A stretch of DNA of 64,000 nt from Symsagittifera roscoffensis (Eukaryota; Xenacoelomorpha; Acoela; Convolutidae): the NCBI RefSeq assembly GCF_963678635.1, contig NC_087062.1, forward strand, positions 8,730,193 through 8,794,192, given 5' to 3'. The translations under genes and the position numbers were made by a program. Every line of letters begins with the position of its first letter. Position 1 is the first letter of the stretch. The notes under the pieces were generated by a model, which was not told the DNA's origin, ran no database searches, and was given only the letters and a program-made list of their open reading frames with translations. This document shows positions 1-8,972 of the stretch, in pieces.

Positions 1-29
1 CTTTTTTCATCTTGTCTTTCGGTCATCCG

Positions 30-2675
30 TCAATGTTCCATTTCTTCCTCCTGTGATACTGACTCTGCACTCTCAGTTTCTGTATCTTGTAACACGTCGT
101 TAGCTATCCTGACGCTGCTGGAAGCCGTCCTCCAACACTTCTGCTCTTCCATTCTTTGTTTACAACAAGGTAGGGGATCCACGTTAGATTCTCTGTTCCT
201 GCAGAAGCTGTTGTGGAGACACAACGTCACGTTTCTCTCCAAATCTTCTTTCAGCATCTCTGCCTTCTCCTTTCCACTACGTTCACTAGTCCTGGAAATT
301 CTTTTCACAGCGGTGGTCACTGAATTCCGATGAGTCACGAGAGCTCGCTTGAAAGCTCCTGCTCCAATGTCCAGCTGATATTCACTGTACACCCTACCGT
401 GCTTCGACATATGCTTTTTCGCATACTCGTACAACCATGCAGTCATGTTAGCTCTGAACCATGGCATCAATCGTTTTCTTGCCCATATCTTCTTCACTTC
501 CATCGGAATGTTTAGAACTTTGCACATTGTCTCAAAAAGATCTAAATCTTTTAGACAATCTAATTTCCGCAACTGTTCTCTCGTCGGTGCCTCCTGTCTG
601 TTATTTTCTCTCACATGAGCTTCCAGCCATCGTATCGCCATCATAACTCCCACTATCACTATCGTTACGGGCTGTGATGAATCTGGTAAACCCATGGAGA
701 GCAGCTCTCCAGAGTCCCAGATCAACATCAGATTACTACGCTTGGGATACCACCAGGTCTGCAGCAAGCAGTGGCAAGGAAACTCGTCATGCGTCAACAT
801 GATGCTCCTCCAATTACGTTTTCCCGAAGCTTCCAGCAATGGTTCCACTTCCATCATCACTCGGTGGACTTCATCATTCTCATCTACTGCATTGTAATCT
901 GTGACAATTGATCCTCTCTGTTTCTGTCTCTCAAAGTCACTGAAGTTCCCACTCACATATCCCATGAACTTCTTTCCTAGTATTGACTCCAATTCTTCTT
1001 TGGTTCTCTCTGGAACTGCTGAGAACATCTTACATAGTAACTCGTAAGACTTTTCAGACATTCTCGCCAATCTCACACACTTCGGCACTGAGAAGGCTTG
1101 ATTCACGATCGTTCTTGTACTCTTCACGTCCACAGCCACGAAATGTACAGGGTATATGCTCTTGCACATTGGAGCCAACGTTGAATCCACCAAATATCGT
1201 GCTCCTGATGGTCTACAATAAGTCTCACTGTGTCTGATGTTCATCTCTGTCTCGATTGCTTCCCTCCATTTCCCTATGTATTTCTGTTCAGTCTGCAGAA
1301 CTCCTGGGAATACTTCTACACTGATGGCTGTGACCACCTCATGCTTCTGTTCCAGGCTCAATAGTGACTCTAAAGAACCAAACATGCTGTAGAATCCTAG
1401 TGCAGTCACTAGATTCACATCGGTTCCTCCTTGGCAATCTGCTATCAGTTCCGTTTCTGTTCTAGCTTTCATCACTACATTTCCAAACAATACCGTCAAT
1501 TGCTTGTGTTGTTTCTCCAGGGTCTTCACACAGTCCAAACCTCCACATACGTGACCCTCCAGTCCACAGACTTCCGCCAGACAGCTACCAGGTTTGACCC
1601 AGTCTTCTGGTCCCCAGCCAGGCAACTCCACTTTATCTTCTCCGTTGCTCTTAGAGGCTGTTATCATCACATTATATATGATGTTGAGGTCACGCAGGTT
1701 ACAGTCTGCATTCAGTTCCCTCTGTACGTCTTGTGTCGCCCGTAATTTTGAGTCAGCGTTGGGACTAGGACACCATGATGGCCTCATCAATTCCCACACT
1801 GTCATCAAGCTCGTTCTCAGTAATTCGTCTGAGAATCCCAACCCAAAGTCCACTCTTTTGTCGGATTTTGGTACTGAGGGTGCAGTCACCTCTTCTTCCA
1901 AGACCAGTCCCAATTTGGCCTGTGGATTGTTAACGCTCTTAATCGTTACAATTCTGGACGTCCAGAATCTTAGCAACACCGCCTGCTCATAATCGAAGAA
2001 GCAATCGCGTATGTCTTCACTCAGGAAAGGATTGTATGCGATCCCTATAATCCCGGATACGTAGCCATACGATTTCTTCTTGATCGGTCCACAGCATTCA
2101 CTGGATTTCGGCAATGCTCCCATAGATTCTTTAGTGAGTCTCAGCTCCTTGTTTAAGAATCTCCTGATTTCGTCTATCTTTTTCATGGGTTCCAACTCCT
2201 CAGGTTCTTTCATGTTCACCCTCATCGGTTTACTTTGCTGCATATCCAGCAGTGCTAGCAAGAATAAGGTTTTCGTTCGCTCATCGCCTTCCCTCAACAT
2301 TTTAACAAAAGTGTTTAATGCAGGTACTGAAATCTGCTCTATCAGGAATCGAATGAAACAGAGAGCGTCTCTCCGCTTCGCACACGCTACTGCTGCTCCC
2401 TCCTGGACTATCAGATCCCTCAGGTTCGTCATAAGGAAAACCTTTTCCTCTTTTGATCTCTTCCTTTCTTCTGAGTCATATTCTTCGCGGGTCAGTCCCA
2501 TCATGCACCAGGCGAACCTGAGTTGTAACTCTGTTCTTACGTAAGGTACTGCCACGAGAGCATGTATTCTTGGCATAGTCCTCATTTCTTCTTCGAAATA
2601 CCTCAACACTGCTGCTTTCCATGGAAGGCTCACTAACTGCTCGATCGTTTCCGCCTGTATGTCAGACGACGCCAA
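30..2675 (-). CDS. large unrecognised C-terminal protein of the accessory block (881 aa)
   Basis: The frame begins after the preceding TAG with no ATG. Its first codon as listed is TTG, and the first methionine is at residue 31. It is therefore most likely the continuation of the 888-residue frame, or it starts internally at MRTMPRI. It is globular over most of its length, with scattered cysteines (for example SECCGPIKKK, CGLEGHVCGGLDC) and hydrophobic patches (VTIVIVGVMMAIRWL). The C-terminus is acidic and ends in a TGA (30-32). No catalytic motif or known family is visible. It is not RT-, integrase- or obviously envelope-like: there is no signal peptide and no clear transmembrane anchor at the end. 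Confidence 0.65.
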   Translation of the reverse strand: MASSDIQAETIEQLVSLPWKAAVLRYFEEEMRTMPRIHALVAVPYVRTELQLRFAWCMMGLTREEYDSEERKRSKEEKVFLMTNLRDLIVQEGAAVACAKRRDALCFIRFLIEQISVPALNTFVKMLREGDERTKTLFLLALLDMQQSKPMRVNMKEPEELEPMKKIDEIRRFLNKELRLTKESMGALPKSSECCGPIKKKSYGYVSGIIGIAYNPFLSEDIRDCFFDYEQAVLLRFWTSRIVTIKSVNNPQAKLGLVLEEEVTAPSVPKSDKRVDFGLGFSDELLRTSLMTVWELMRPSWCPSPNADSKLRATQDVQRELNADCNLRDLNIIYNVMITASKSNGEDKVELPGWGPEDWVKPGSCLAEVCGLEGHVCGGLDCVKTLEKQHKQLTVLFGNVVMKARTETELIADCQGGTDVNLVTALGFYSMFGSLESLLSLEQKHEVVTAISVEVFPGVLQTEQKYIGKWREAIETEMNIRHSETYCRPSGARYLVDSTLAPMCKSIYPVHFVAVDVKSTRTIVNQAFSVPKCVRLARMSEKSYELLCKMFSAVPERTKEELESILGKKFMGYVSGNFSDFERQKQRGSIVTDYNAVDENDEVHRVMMEVEPLLEASGKRNWRSIMLTHDEFPCHCLLQTWWYPKRSNLMLIWDSGELLSMGLPDSSQPVTIVIVGVMMAIRWLEAHVRENNRQEAPTREQLRKLDCLKDLDLFETMCKVLNIPMEVKKIWARKRLMPWFRANMTAWLYEYAKKHMSKHGRVYSEYQLDIGAGAFKRALVTHRNSVTTAVKRISRTSERSGKEKAEMLKEDLERNVTLCLHNSFCRNRESNVDPLPCCKQRMEEQKCWRTASSSVRIANDVLQDTETESAESVSQEEEMEH

Positions 2676-2690
2676 AACCCCGTACGCCTT

Positions 2691-5357
2691 CTACTTGAGG
2701 GTGGTGCCTTGCAACATCGTTTCCGGATAACCCTCCATGGCTTTTTCGTCTTCCAGGGCCATTACATACCCTCTAGCCGAGTTTCGGTATTCCAACATCT
2801 CCATGTTTCCACCGGTGGGTTCATCTATCGACACAGTCTCCGACACTGTCAGTCGGTTGTATTCCACTGGTGTTAGTTGTCCTGCGACACTTCTCTTTCC
2901 ATGATTCATGGGAGATGGCTTGAAGTCTTTCATTTTGCTCTCTCCACATTGGCTGAGTATTTCCATTTCTAAGGTTGCTCCAGTCAGAGTGCGGTCACTC
3001 CTTTTGGATTTATAACCGGTTGACTTTATCCCCGCCATGAGAATGGGTGGCACCATCGCTATATCAGTTAATATTCTATCTGTGCCAGACAATTGATAAT
3101 CACCTTGCCCCAAATCCATGACCTCCTCAACTCGTTTCCTTTTCGCTGAGTTACCAGCTTTCATCGATATTTCTGAATCCACTTTCGTCTTTCCAACTCT
3201 CCTCGGCATCACTCTGCTGCCTAACTTCATTTTCATCGCATTGATTTTATCAATCACCATTTTTGATCGCATCGTCCCTCTCCTGGTTCTTGACAGATAC
3301 ACCACTTCTCCTTCATCGTCCTGCGGTGTCATCTTGATGGGAGAATTCGCTTCACTCTCATCAGTGGCTGAGTCTATCAACAACTCACTCAGTCTCCCTT
3401 CACACTCATCAAGCTTGTCCAGTACTTCTCTCATCAAGGGTTGGTTGAGACCCGTTTTCAGAATAGACTGGGTCCCATAGCTTTGAACCACGGTCCAGAC
3501 TTCTTCCATGAACGCCACTCTATCCAGTTTGCATCCCGTCCTACTCTCGTGGTCTCGGTGATGTACTTCCCATTCTTCCTCGGGCAGCGTTCCCAAGAAA
3601 GGTACTCTGGCTGAAGCCTCTATTCTTCTCCTCCGAGGTGACTCCATGAGGATTCTCTGATCATTATTTCTCGAATTGCCAGGAGAGCTGCTCTCCGGCA
3701 AATTCCGTTTCATTTCCATAAAGGCTGACGGAGGCTCCAGTGTCGAGATGCCTTCATCCGCTGGCTCAGTCGTTTCCAACGTGTCTGCATTATTCTCAAG
3801 ATCACTGAAGATATTGAAATCCAGGCTGGATGTTCCTCCTGTCGATGCCCTGTCGTCTTCCCCACCAGCTTGATCTTGTTGCATGGGTTCTTCGGTTTGA
3901 CGGCTCCCACCCTGTCCGTCATTTCTTTCTGATTTATCTTTGTTCGGGCTCGATGGTCCTTGTTCGTCATTGTCGGCTTCTTCCTGGAATCTCGGTATGA
4001 GCAATGTACCGGCCGATTTATCTTCCTCTTCTCCATGGACCACTTTGATTTCTTCGCAGCTGAAGGGTGCTAGGAAAGTTCTCGTCTGCAGTATTCCTCC
4101 CACTTTCATCTCCTTTTTCACACTGGTCAGGATTAATGAGGCTTCAGGCAATTCGGTCCTGCCTCTCATCCTCATCGGAGCTAAGCCTAATTCCTTCCAT
4201 TCCTCATCAAATCTTCCAGGCTTGGGAGTCGCGGCGTTGCTTATTCGCCTTCTCGTCGCTTGATCCGTGAATGCAAATCGTGTGTACTGTAACACGGCGG
4301 CATTTCTCCCTACAAAGTATGGATCCATCGTTCCCACGAAATTCCCTACTCTCCTTTCATTGGCTTCGAATGCTCCCAATCTAGGAGTCTGTACCACGGA
4401 GACTGCTCCGAGCAACATCCTTCTTATCAGAGGGAATTCAGGGATTGCCTCCGGCAGCTTCTTGTAATCGCCCCAGTCCTTCGTCTCTTCTCTCACTTTG
4501 TGATATGCTGCAGTGAGACGAGGCACTCTGGTTATCTCACCATTCGTTTTATCATAGGGTCTCAGGTTCCAAAGCTTTGAAAACACCTCGATGTGTCCTC
4601 TTTCTACTTCTTCCATGCGGTCACGGAACTGATCGTCAAAATTGATGACTGTCATCTCTGGCTCCGATATTTTCGCAAATAACAGATCTTCACTCATGAG
4701 CTCCCGCAATGTGTGCTGCTCACACCAGTTCAGTGTACTACCGTCCACTGCCGATATGAGGTTCAGGTGCAGCACCGACCTCCTATATGCTTCCACTTTA
4801 ACGTCAGGGAACGCAAACGTGACTGCTGGTCCATAGATCACTGTCACGAACTCCGTAACTCCTCTGATCAGCGCCAAGGGATCGGTTTTCATAGCCAAGC
4901 TCAGATCAGTTAACAGTGGCATGCCTCCAACATGTCGTCTAACATCTTCCTCTCTTTCAATCGTCTCGTCTTCTCCCGTTCCAAAGCGATTTTGTTGTAA
5001 GAGATACTGGATAAGAGTGTGTCTCAGGTCTCTTATCTTGTTCCACGAGTCCGTGGATTTCTTCATATCCAAGTTCCTCACTCTTTCTTTCATCTGCTCT
5101 GGACAACGTGCCAGTTCCATTAGTCCTCCCAAGTTTCCGTGGGTAATAGCAATCAATGTCAGAAGTCCGTCTAGCCGCAGGTTCTGAATTCCATCAGTGA
5201 GCAGCATCGCCGAACTTTCACGAAACTCTCCGCTCCGAATGTCACGAATAAGGCTATTAATTCCACTATCGATACTCTCACGACTGCTTGGAGGAATTCC
5301 TTTATCAAATAGTGCGAGACTTTCGGGTAAACTTTTGCCAAGAAGGACGCGGTCCAT
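2691..5357 (-). CDS. large unrecognised protein (888 aa as an ORF; true coding probably from about 5,210)
   Basis: The ATG at 5,357 lies inside the preceding ORF, and the first 45-50 residues are probably its out-of-frame shadow. From about residue 50 there is a globular, helical region to about 400 (including LLTLIAITHGNLGG and VTVIYGPAVTFAF). A long acidic, serine-rich, low-complexity segment follows (about 425-560), then a basic region containing PRRRR near residue 580. The C-terminal 250 residues are mixed and include a KRKRVEE cluster that could be a nuclear localisation signal. I recognise no family. It ends at a TAG (2,691-2,693), after which the same frame stays open for 881 more codons. 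Its size and intact frame show that it was under coding constraint until recently. Confidence 0.65.
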   Translation of the reverse strand: MDRVLLGKSLPESLALFDKGIPPSSRESIDSGINSLIRDIRSGEFRESSAMLLTDGIQNLRLDGLLTLIAITHGNLGGLMELARCPEQMKERVRNLDMKKSTDSWNKIRDLRHTLIQYLLQQNRFGTGEDETIEREEDVRRHVGGMPLLTDLSLAMKTDPLALIRGVTEFVTVIYGPAVTFAFPDVKVEAYRRSVLHLNLISAVDGSTLNWCEQHTLRELMSEDLLFAKISEPEMTVINFDDQFRDRMEEVERGHIEVFSKLWNLRPYDKTNGEITRVPRLTAAYHKVREETKDWGDYKKLPEAIPEFPLIRRMLLGAVSVVQTPRLGAFEANERRVGNFVGTMDPYFVGRNAAVLQYTRFAFTDQATRRRISNAATPKPGRFDEEWKELGLAPMRMRGRTELPEASLILTSVKKEMKVGGILQTRTFLAPFSCEEIKVVHGEEEDKSAGTLLIPRFQEEADNDEQGPSSPNKDKSERNDGQGGSRQTEEPMQQDQAGGEDDRASTGGTSSLDFNIFSDLENNADTLETTEPADEGISTLEPPSAFMEMKRNLPESSSPGNSRNNDQRILMESPRRRRIEASARVPFLGTLPEEEWEVHHRDHESRTGCKLDRVAFMEEVWTVVQSYGTQSILKTGLNQPLMREVLDKLDECEGRLSELLIDSATDESEANSPIKMTPQDDEGEVVYLSRTRRGTMRSKMVIDKINAMKMKLGSRVMPRRVGKTKVDSEISMKAGNSAKRKRVEEVMDLGQGDYQLSGTDRILTDIAMVPPILMAGIKSTGYKSKRSDRTLTGATLEMEILSQCGESKMKDFKPSPMNHGKRSVAGQLTPVEYNRLTVSETVSIDEPTGGNMEMLEYRNSARGYVMALEDEKAMEGYPETMLQGTTLK

Positions 5358-5575
5358 CCGGCTCCCAACCCTTCTAGCATGCTGTCTGTCCTTTCAAAGC
5401 CCTCCTGTCTTTTCACTTCCTGGGTCCAGAAGGTTTCCAGAGTAATCTGACACATTCTGTTTACAAACTCAGCGGTCTTTTCTCCGGCATTTTCCGCCAG
5501 GTTCACCTCCTTCAACAAGTAGGCATGTATCTTCGTTATCATCACGGGGCCTTGCTCAAAAGCATCTGCACCCAA
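5171..5575 (-). CDS. helical continuation fragment of the accessory polyprotein (134 aa)
   Basis: The first codon is TTG, and the frame is open upstream to a TGA near 5,630, so it continues the previous fragment after a frameshift. It is almost entirely helical, with regularly spaced hydrophobic residues (MITKIHAYLLKEV, YPKVSHYLIKEFLQAVV), as in capsid or scaffold proteins; that comparison is loose. It overlaps the next ORF by 187 bases. The last 13 or so residues look non-coding, and the downstream frame looks coding from about 5,210. A second indel is therefore inferred near 5,210, with the true protein switching frames there. Confidence 0.5.
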   Translation of the reverse strand: MGADAFEQGPVMITKIHAYLLKEVNLAENAGEKTAEFVNRMCQITLETFWTQEVKRQEGFERTDSMLEGLGAGWTASFLAKVYPKVSHYLIKEFLQAVVRVSIVELIALFVTFGAESFVKVRRCCSLMEFRTCG

Positions 5576-5585
5576 TGCCGCTACT

Positions 5586-5864
5586 CTAGGGTTCAGGTGT
5601 AGCCAACTGTTTGGCTTCCGGCTTGGTTCTCAGAACCATCGCCTCCAGATGAGCTCTCGTCTCCAGTGAATTTTTCCTTCTTGTGTCTTCACCTGCCACT
5701 TCCATTGCTCGGAACCATAAGTCGTTGGACATTGCCGTGATCACTCGATGGTCGTCGTCTATTCCCAGTTTCAGTTTGAGTTGTCTACTGAAATTGGACA
5801 GTTCCAACCCCAGCACTTCGTCCAACACTAACATGTGTAGCAAGTGGTCCTTGAATCCTCTCAT
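5586..5864 (-). CDS. continuation fragment of the accessory polyprotein (92 aa)
   Basis: This fragment is in frame with the preceding ORF, six codons after its TAG. It is helical and amphipathic, beginning MRGFKDHLLHMLV. It ends at a TAG (5,586-5,588). That TAG and the last few residues are probably out-of-frame noise. A neighbouring frame opens near 5,630 and reads smoothly into the next ORF, so a one-base insertion around 5,600 is likely. I see no motif. It is best read as a middle part of one long protein with the ORFs on both sides. Confidence 0.5.
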   Translation of the reverse strand: MRGFKDHLLHMLVLDEVLGLELSNFSRQLKLKLGIDDDHRVITAMSNDLWFRAMEVAGEDTRRKNSLETRAHLEAMVLRTKPEAKQLATPEP

Positions 5865-5882
5865 CGCGTTTGAGATATCTGA

Positions 5883-7274
5883 CTATACTGCAGGCAGTTC
5901 AGACTTAAGTGGCCTCAGATTCTCCATTTCTATCAGGCAATTCGGAGCTGATATGATCACATCATATTTTCCTTCCGAGAGTAAGGCCACAATTGCATAC
6001 ACGAATTTCAGTCCATCCGGGAGATGTGCATATCCCGGAGACAACGCGAATACTACTCTCAATGCCACTTTATTGAATGACCCCTCCTTCGTCGCATCCA
6101 CCACTTCACCCATCGACTCAAGGATGTCTTTTATCGCTGGCCATACAGCGTTCTCTGCTGTTGTAGGATCTCTGAGTCTGCTCAGAAAACCTCTACTGTG
6201 TAGATGGTCATTGATGCCAGCAAACACAATCGTAATTGGATTCATGTCCGTTTGCCTTTGTACCCCTTTAGCCAAAGATACTGATTGCAGTAGGTCCAGG
6301 TCGACCGCTGCCAACATTATGACGTCCGGCCAAAACAAAGACTTGGAAGTGTACACGAACTCTGAATTCGCTACTACCATAATCTTGGCCTTCCTCATCT
6401 CTGCTTTGTCATAGGCGGCGAAGATGGTTTCATCTTTCTTTATCGCTGTCAATCCGCCAGATCTCTGGGCATCACCATCTTGGTTCACTAGTTTTGGGTA
6501 CACTCTTTCCTTCACATGACCAGGTGGTGTCGTCAGCTGCCTGAATATCTTCACGTGTTGTCCAATCGGCGCTCTCGTCGTCAGGAATCTCCCTGGTCTC
6601 TCTTCACGATTCCCCTCATCATGGTTCAACCTCACATTTTGCAACGGTCTCGCATTCACTGGTCCCATCGTGTTGTTAGAGGGCAGTCCCTCCAAGTCAG
6701 CAAATCTCAAGGCCGTCGTGGAGCTGAAATTTATGCTAGCGGCTATCAACCAGTCTACGCCGGTTATCGAGTACAATCTGCTGACGGATAGCATCGCTCC
6801 ATTCAGCATCCTCCTTGCATCTTCGATGAAGCTTACTCTCTGGAGATCCAGCTTCATTAGTTCGTCTTTGTATATATGCCAGGGAGACGGTATGGGTCTC
6901 GACCACATCAATGAGCCTCTGCTCGGTCTCTCCTCTCGACTGGTACTCGTCGTCTCCGATCTAGTGTCCGATCTAGATGTGCCTGCTGTCTCTTCGATTG
7001 GGTTGACAGGTCCTATTCTTCTCCTAGGATGAATAGTCCTCCTCATCGGTGCTTCTCCCAATCGATCCTGTACGTCTGTTCTTCGACTTGGTTCGCTGGA
7101 GCTTTGTTGCCTGTAGTTCGTGACGGCCGGGACCGTACCCAAGCGTGTTTCCAAGCTAGGAGGCACAAAGGTGGTAATCACCGTGTCACTCACCGTTCCT
7201 TCTTCCTTCAGCACTCCTGTGTCAAAGAGTTCTGCTTCCAGCTCGTCCAACCGCTCTTGGAAGACTCGATTCAA
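5883..7274 (-). CDS. large unrecognised protein following the SGNH domain (463 aa)
   Basis: The first codon is TTG immediately after the TAA that ends the SGNH ORF, in the same frame, so this is a continuation and not an independent start. Residues 1-20 probably complete the SGNH fold. Residues 30-120 are polar. Residues about 290-450 form a globular region with hydrophobic strands and the phrase ITIVFAGINDHLHS (about 350), reminiscent of a GxND block of SGNH enzymes. No matching GDS serine is obvious: only VVANSEFV lies ahead of it, so this may be a second, degenerate SGNH-like fold. It ends at a TAG (5,883-5,885), beyond which the same frame continues for another 98 codons. Function unknown. 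Confidence 0.6.
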   Translation of the reverse strand: MNRVFQERLDELEAELFDTGVLKEEGTVSDTVITTFVPPSLETRLGTVPAVTNYRQQSSSEPSRRTDVQDRLGEAPMRRTIHPRRRIGPVNPIEETAGTSRSDTRSETTSTSREERPSRGSLMWSRPIPSPWHIYKDELMKLDLQRVSFIEDARRMLNGAMLSVSRLYSITGVDWLIAASINFSSTTALRFADLEGLPSNNTMGPVNARPLQNVRLNHDEGNREERPGRFLTTRAPIGQHVKIFRQLTTPPGHVKERVYPKLVNQDGDAQRSGGLTAIKKDETIFAAYDKAEMRKAKIMVVANSEFVYTSKSLFWPDVIMLAAVDLDLLQSVSLAKGVQRQTDMNPITIVFAGINDHLHSRGFLSRLRDPTTAENAVWPAIKDILESMGEVVDATKEGSFNKVALRVVFALSPGYAHLPDGLKFVYAIVALLSEGKYDVIISAPNCLIEMENLRPLKSELPAV

Positions 7275-8237
7275 TTAAGCTTGTCCTTCAATACTGTCGA
7301 AGTGGATGCCGTCTGTGGTCAGTGTGGCCTGATCCATGGCTCTCAACTCATGTTCGATATCCATGAGGATCATTCTTCCGGCATTTCGACTTGCTAGGTT
7401 CCTCAAGATGTTGTTCCATCTTACGACTCCCTCATTGTGCCTTCTTCCTGAGGCTGTCAGGCTTCTCGTGTTCATGGGCACAGTGCAAACGGTCAGTACC
7501 GCGCAACTGAATTTCTGCCAGAGGGTAGTAAACAAACACACCATCATCGACTCCCATAGTGCTTCCTGCTCGTCTGAACCTCTGGAGATGTCATTCGTCC
7601 CAACTAAGATCATCACATTGGGAATCCTCCCTGGATTCATCAGTTCCACCATCCGATATAATTGGGCTATCGTCGCTCCTCCAGAGGCCATCACCGTGGT
7701 GACCCACGAGGTCCTCAAATTTGACAGCACTCTGACCAAGCTGTCTCCCAGTATCAAATGAGATGTCCCGAGTGGTGGTGGCTGCAGGTTTACAGCCGGG
7801 CTCCAGGTAGCTCGATTGAAGCAGGCCCTCGGATCTGTCTCCGGAACTTCCGTGAAATTATATTTCAATTGATTATTCTTTTGCACGTCTATTATACGAG
7901 ACACTTTCTTCGCTGGCATCTTCCGCTTTTTCCTCTCTGGGATTCTCGAGCTCCCCGTGAGTGGTGTCACATTACTTATCCCTTGTCTGATCACGGTCTG
8001 GGAGAGTTGTACTCTGCCCGTATCGTCAATCGTTCCATAGGGTGCAGTCACCCCGGAACCTGGCGCGTTCTTGTTAGCGACCAGTCGTCCAGCTGTCTCG
8101 ATCAGCTTCCTCACTGTCTGTTCTACGACGGGATCACCCAAGGTGTCACTAGGATCCGGGATTGTTACTCGATTTGTCTCTGCTGGGGGCTGTGTCTCGG
8201 TTGTTTGACTCATTTCTCGAGGCGTCAAGAGCTCCAT
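7275..8237 (-). CDS. SGNH-hydrolase domain protein (320 aa, interrupted by a stop)
   Basis: The first 150 residues are polar linker. Residues about 155-320 carry the SGNH/GDSL blocks in order: ILGDSLVRVL with the nucleophilic serine (about 162), a glycine in MASGGATI (about 185), VGTNDIS with the asparagine (about 213), and TTDGIHFD with the Asp-x-x-His pair (about 310). The catalytic set therefore appears complete. The ORF ends at a TAA (7,275-7,277) only a few residues after the DGIH block, where such domains normally continue into a last helix. The next ORF begins in the same frame with a helix-like stretch. This suggests a nonsense mutation. The substrate is unknown; SGNH enzymes hydrolyse esters of lipids, sugars or acetyl groups. 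Confidence 0.82.
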   Translation of the reverse strand: MELLTPREMSQTTETQPPAETNRVTIPDPSDTLGDPVVEQTVRKLIETAGRLVANKNAPGSGVTAPYGTIDDTGRVQLSQTVIRQGISNVTPLTGSSRIPERKKRKMPAKKVSRIIDVQKNNQLKYNFTEVPETDPRACFNRATWSPAVNLQPPPLGTSHLILGDSLVRVLSNLRTSWVTTVMASGGATIAQLYRMVELMNPGRIPNVMILVGTNDISRGSDEQEALWESMMVCLFTTLWQKFSCAVLTVCTVPMNTRSLTASGRRHNEGVVRWNNILRNLASRNAGRMILMDIEHELRAMDQATLTTDGIHFDSIEGQA

Positions 8238-8243
8238 CGGGGA

Positions 8244-8972
8244 CTACCCACGAGGAATATTCCTTGCAGGTATCACTTTCTCCACGGCCGTTGTCAACGC
8301 CACCTGCTCCGATTGCTCTTTGTATTCCTGCCTTAAGCGCTCAATCTCTTGACCCTGCTTTTTGTTGCAGTCTTCAAACAACTTTCTCCACATGTCCCGA
8401 TCTTCCTCCATCTGGAGCATGCTTCTGGTCATCTCGTCCAGCTCTTTCTTCGTACTTTTCAGTTCATCGTTCATCTCATCCAGACCTTGCATGGTTTGGT
8501 TCGTCTGAACTTCCTGTCCTACGTTCGCCCTTTTTGGTGGCACAGCTGCTCTCAGTGGTGAACCAGACGAGGTCGCCTCGCTGTTCATCTCCCGATGCAT
8601 TCTCGTCAGCCCAGGTTTGGGCTTGGAGGGCATTGGCATCTCACCTGGTTGGTAAGTCCTAGAACTTCCCAATACAGGCTCATTCGCCAAGTCACTCCCT
8701 GAGAGAGCCCCGTTTCTCCACCTCATCACTCTCATGTTCGGGCGGTCTAGTACTCCTCTTTCTCCATATGCTGCCATCAACATGACTTCCGTGGGGCGGT
8801 CCCCACGGTTGTCGTGCCCCAAGATGTTGATCAGGGCGGTCAGCAAGATGACTACCTCTGGGTCCTCCAGAGCGAAGTCTAGATCGATCAGCCGACGATA
8901 GATCGCATCTATCATCGGTCCTACATATGCCTCTGCCAGGTCCATCAATTCATCCAAGTTGAAGTTGTCCAT
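8244..8972 (-). CDS. coiled-coil protein opening the accessory block (242 aa, function unknown)
   Basis: This ORF has a true ATG (8,970-8,972) just downstream of an AT-rich spacer with a possible splice acceptor, so it is the likely start of the second translation unit. Residues 1-75 are hydrophobic and helical. Residues 90-150 are polar and disordered. Residues about 155-225 are rich in E, K, Q and L with heptad spacing, indicating a coiled coil. It ends at a TAG (8,244-8,246). Two sense codons later, in the same frame, the next ORF has its ATG. That could be real termination with re-initiation, or a broken polyprotein. No enzymatic motif is seen; a Gag-like or structural role is a guess. 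Confidence 0.65.
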   Translation of the reverse strand: MDNFNLDELMDLAEAYVGPMIDAIYRRLIDLDFALEDPEVVILLTALINILGHDNRGDRPTEVMLMAAYGERGVLDRPNMRVMRWRNGALSGSDLANEPVLGSSRTYQPGEMPMPSKPKPGLTRMHREMNSEATSSGSPLRAAVPPKRANVGQEVQTNQTMQGLDEMNDELKSTKKELDEMTRSMLQMEEDRDMWRKLFEDCNKKQGQEIERLRQEYKEQSEQVALTTAVEKVIPARNIPRG

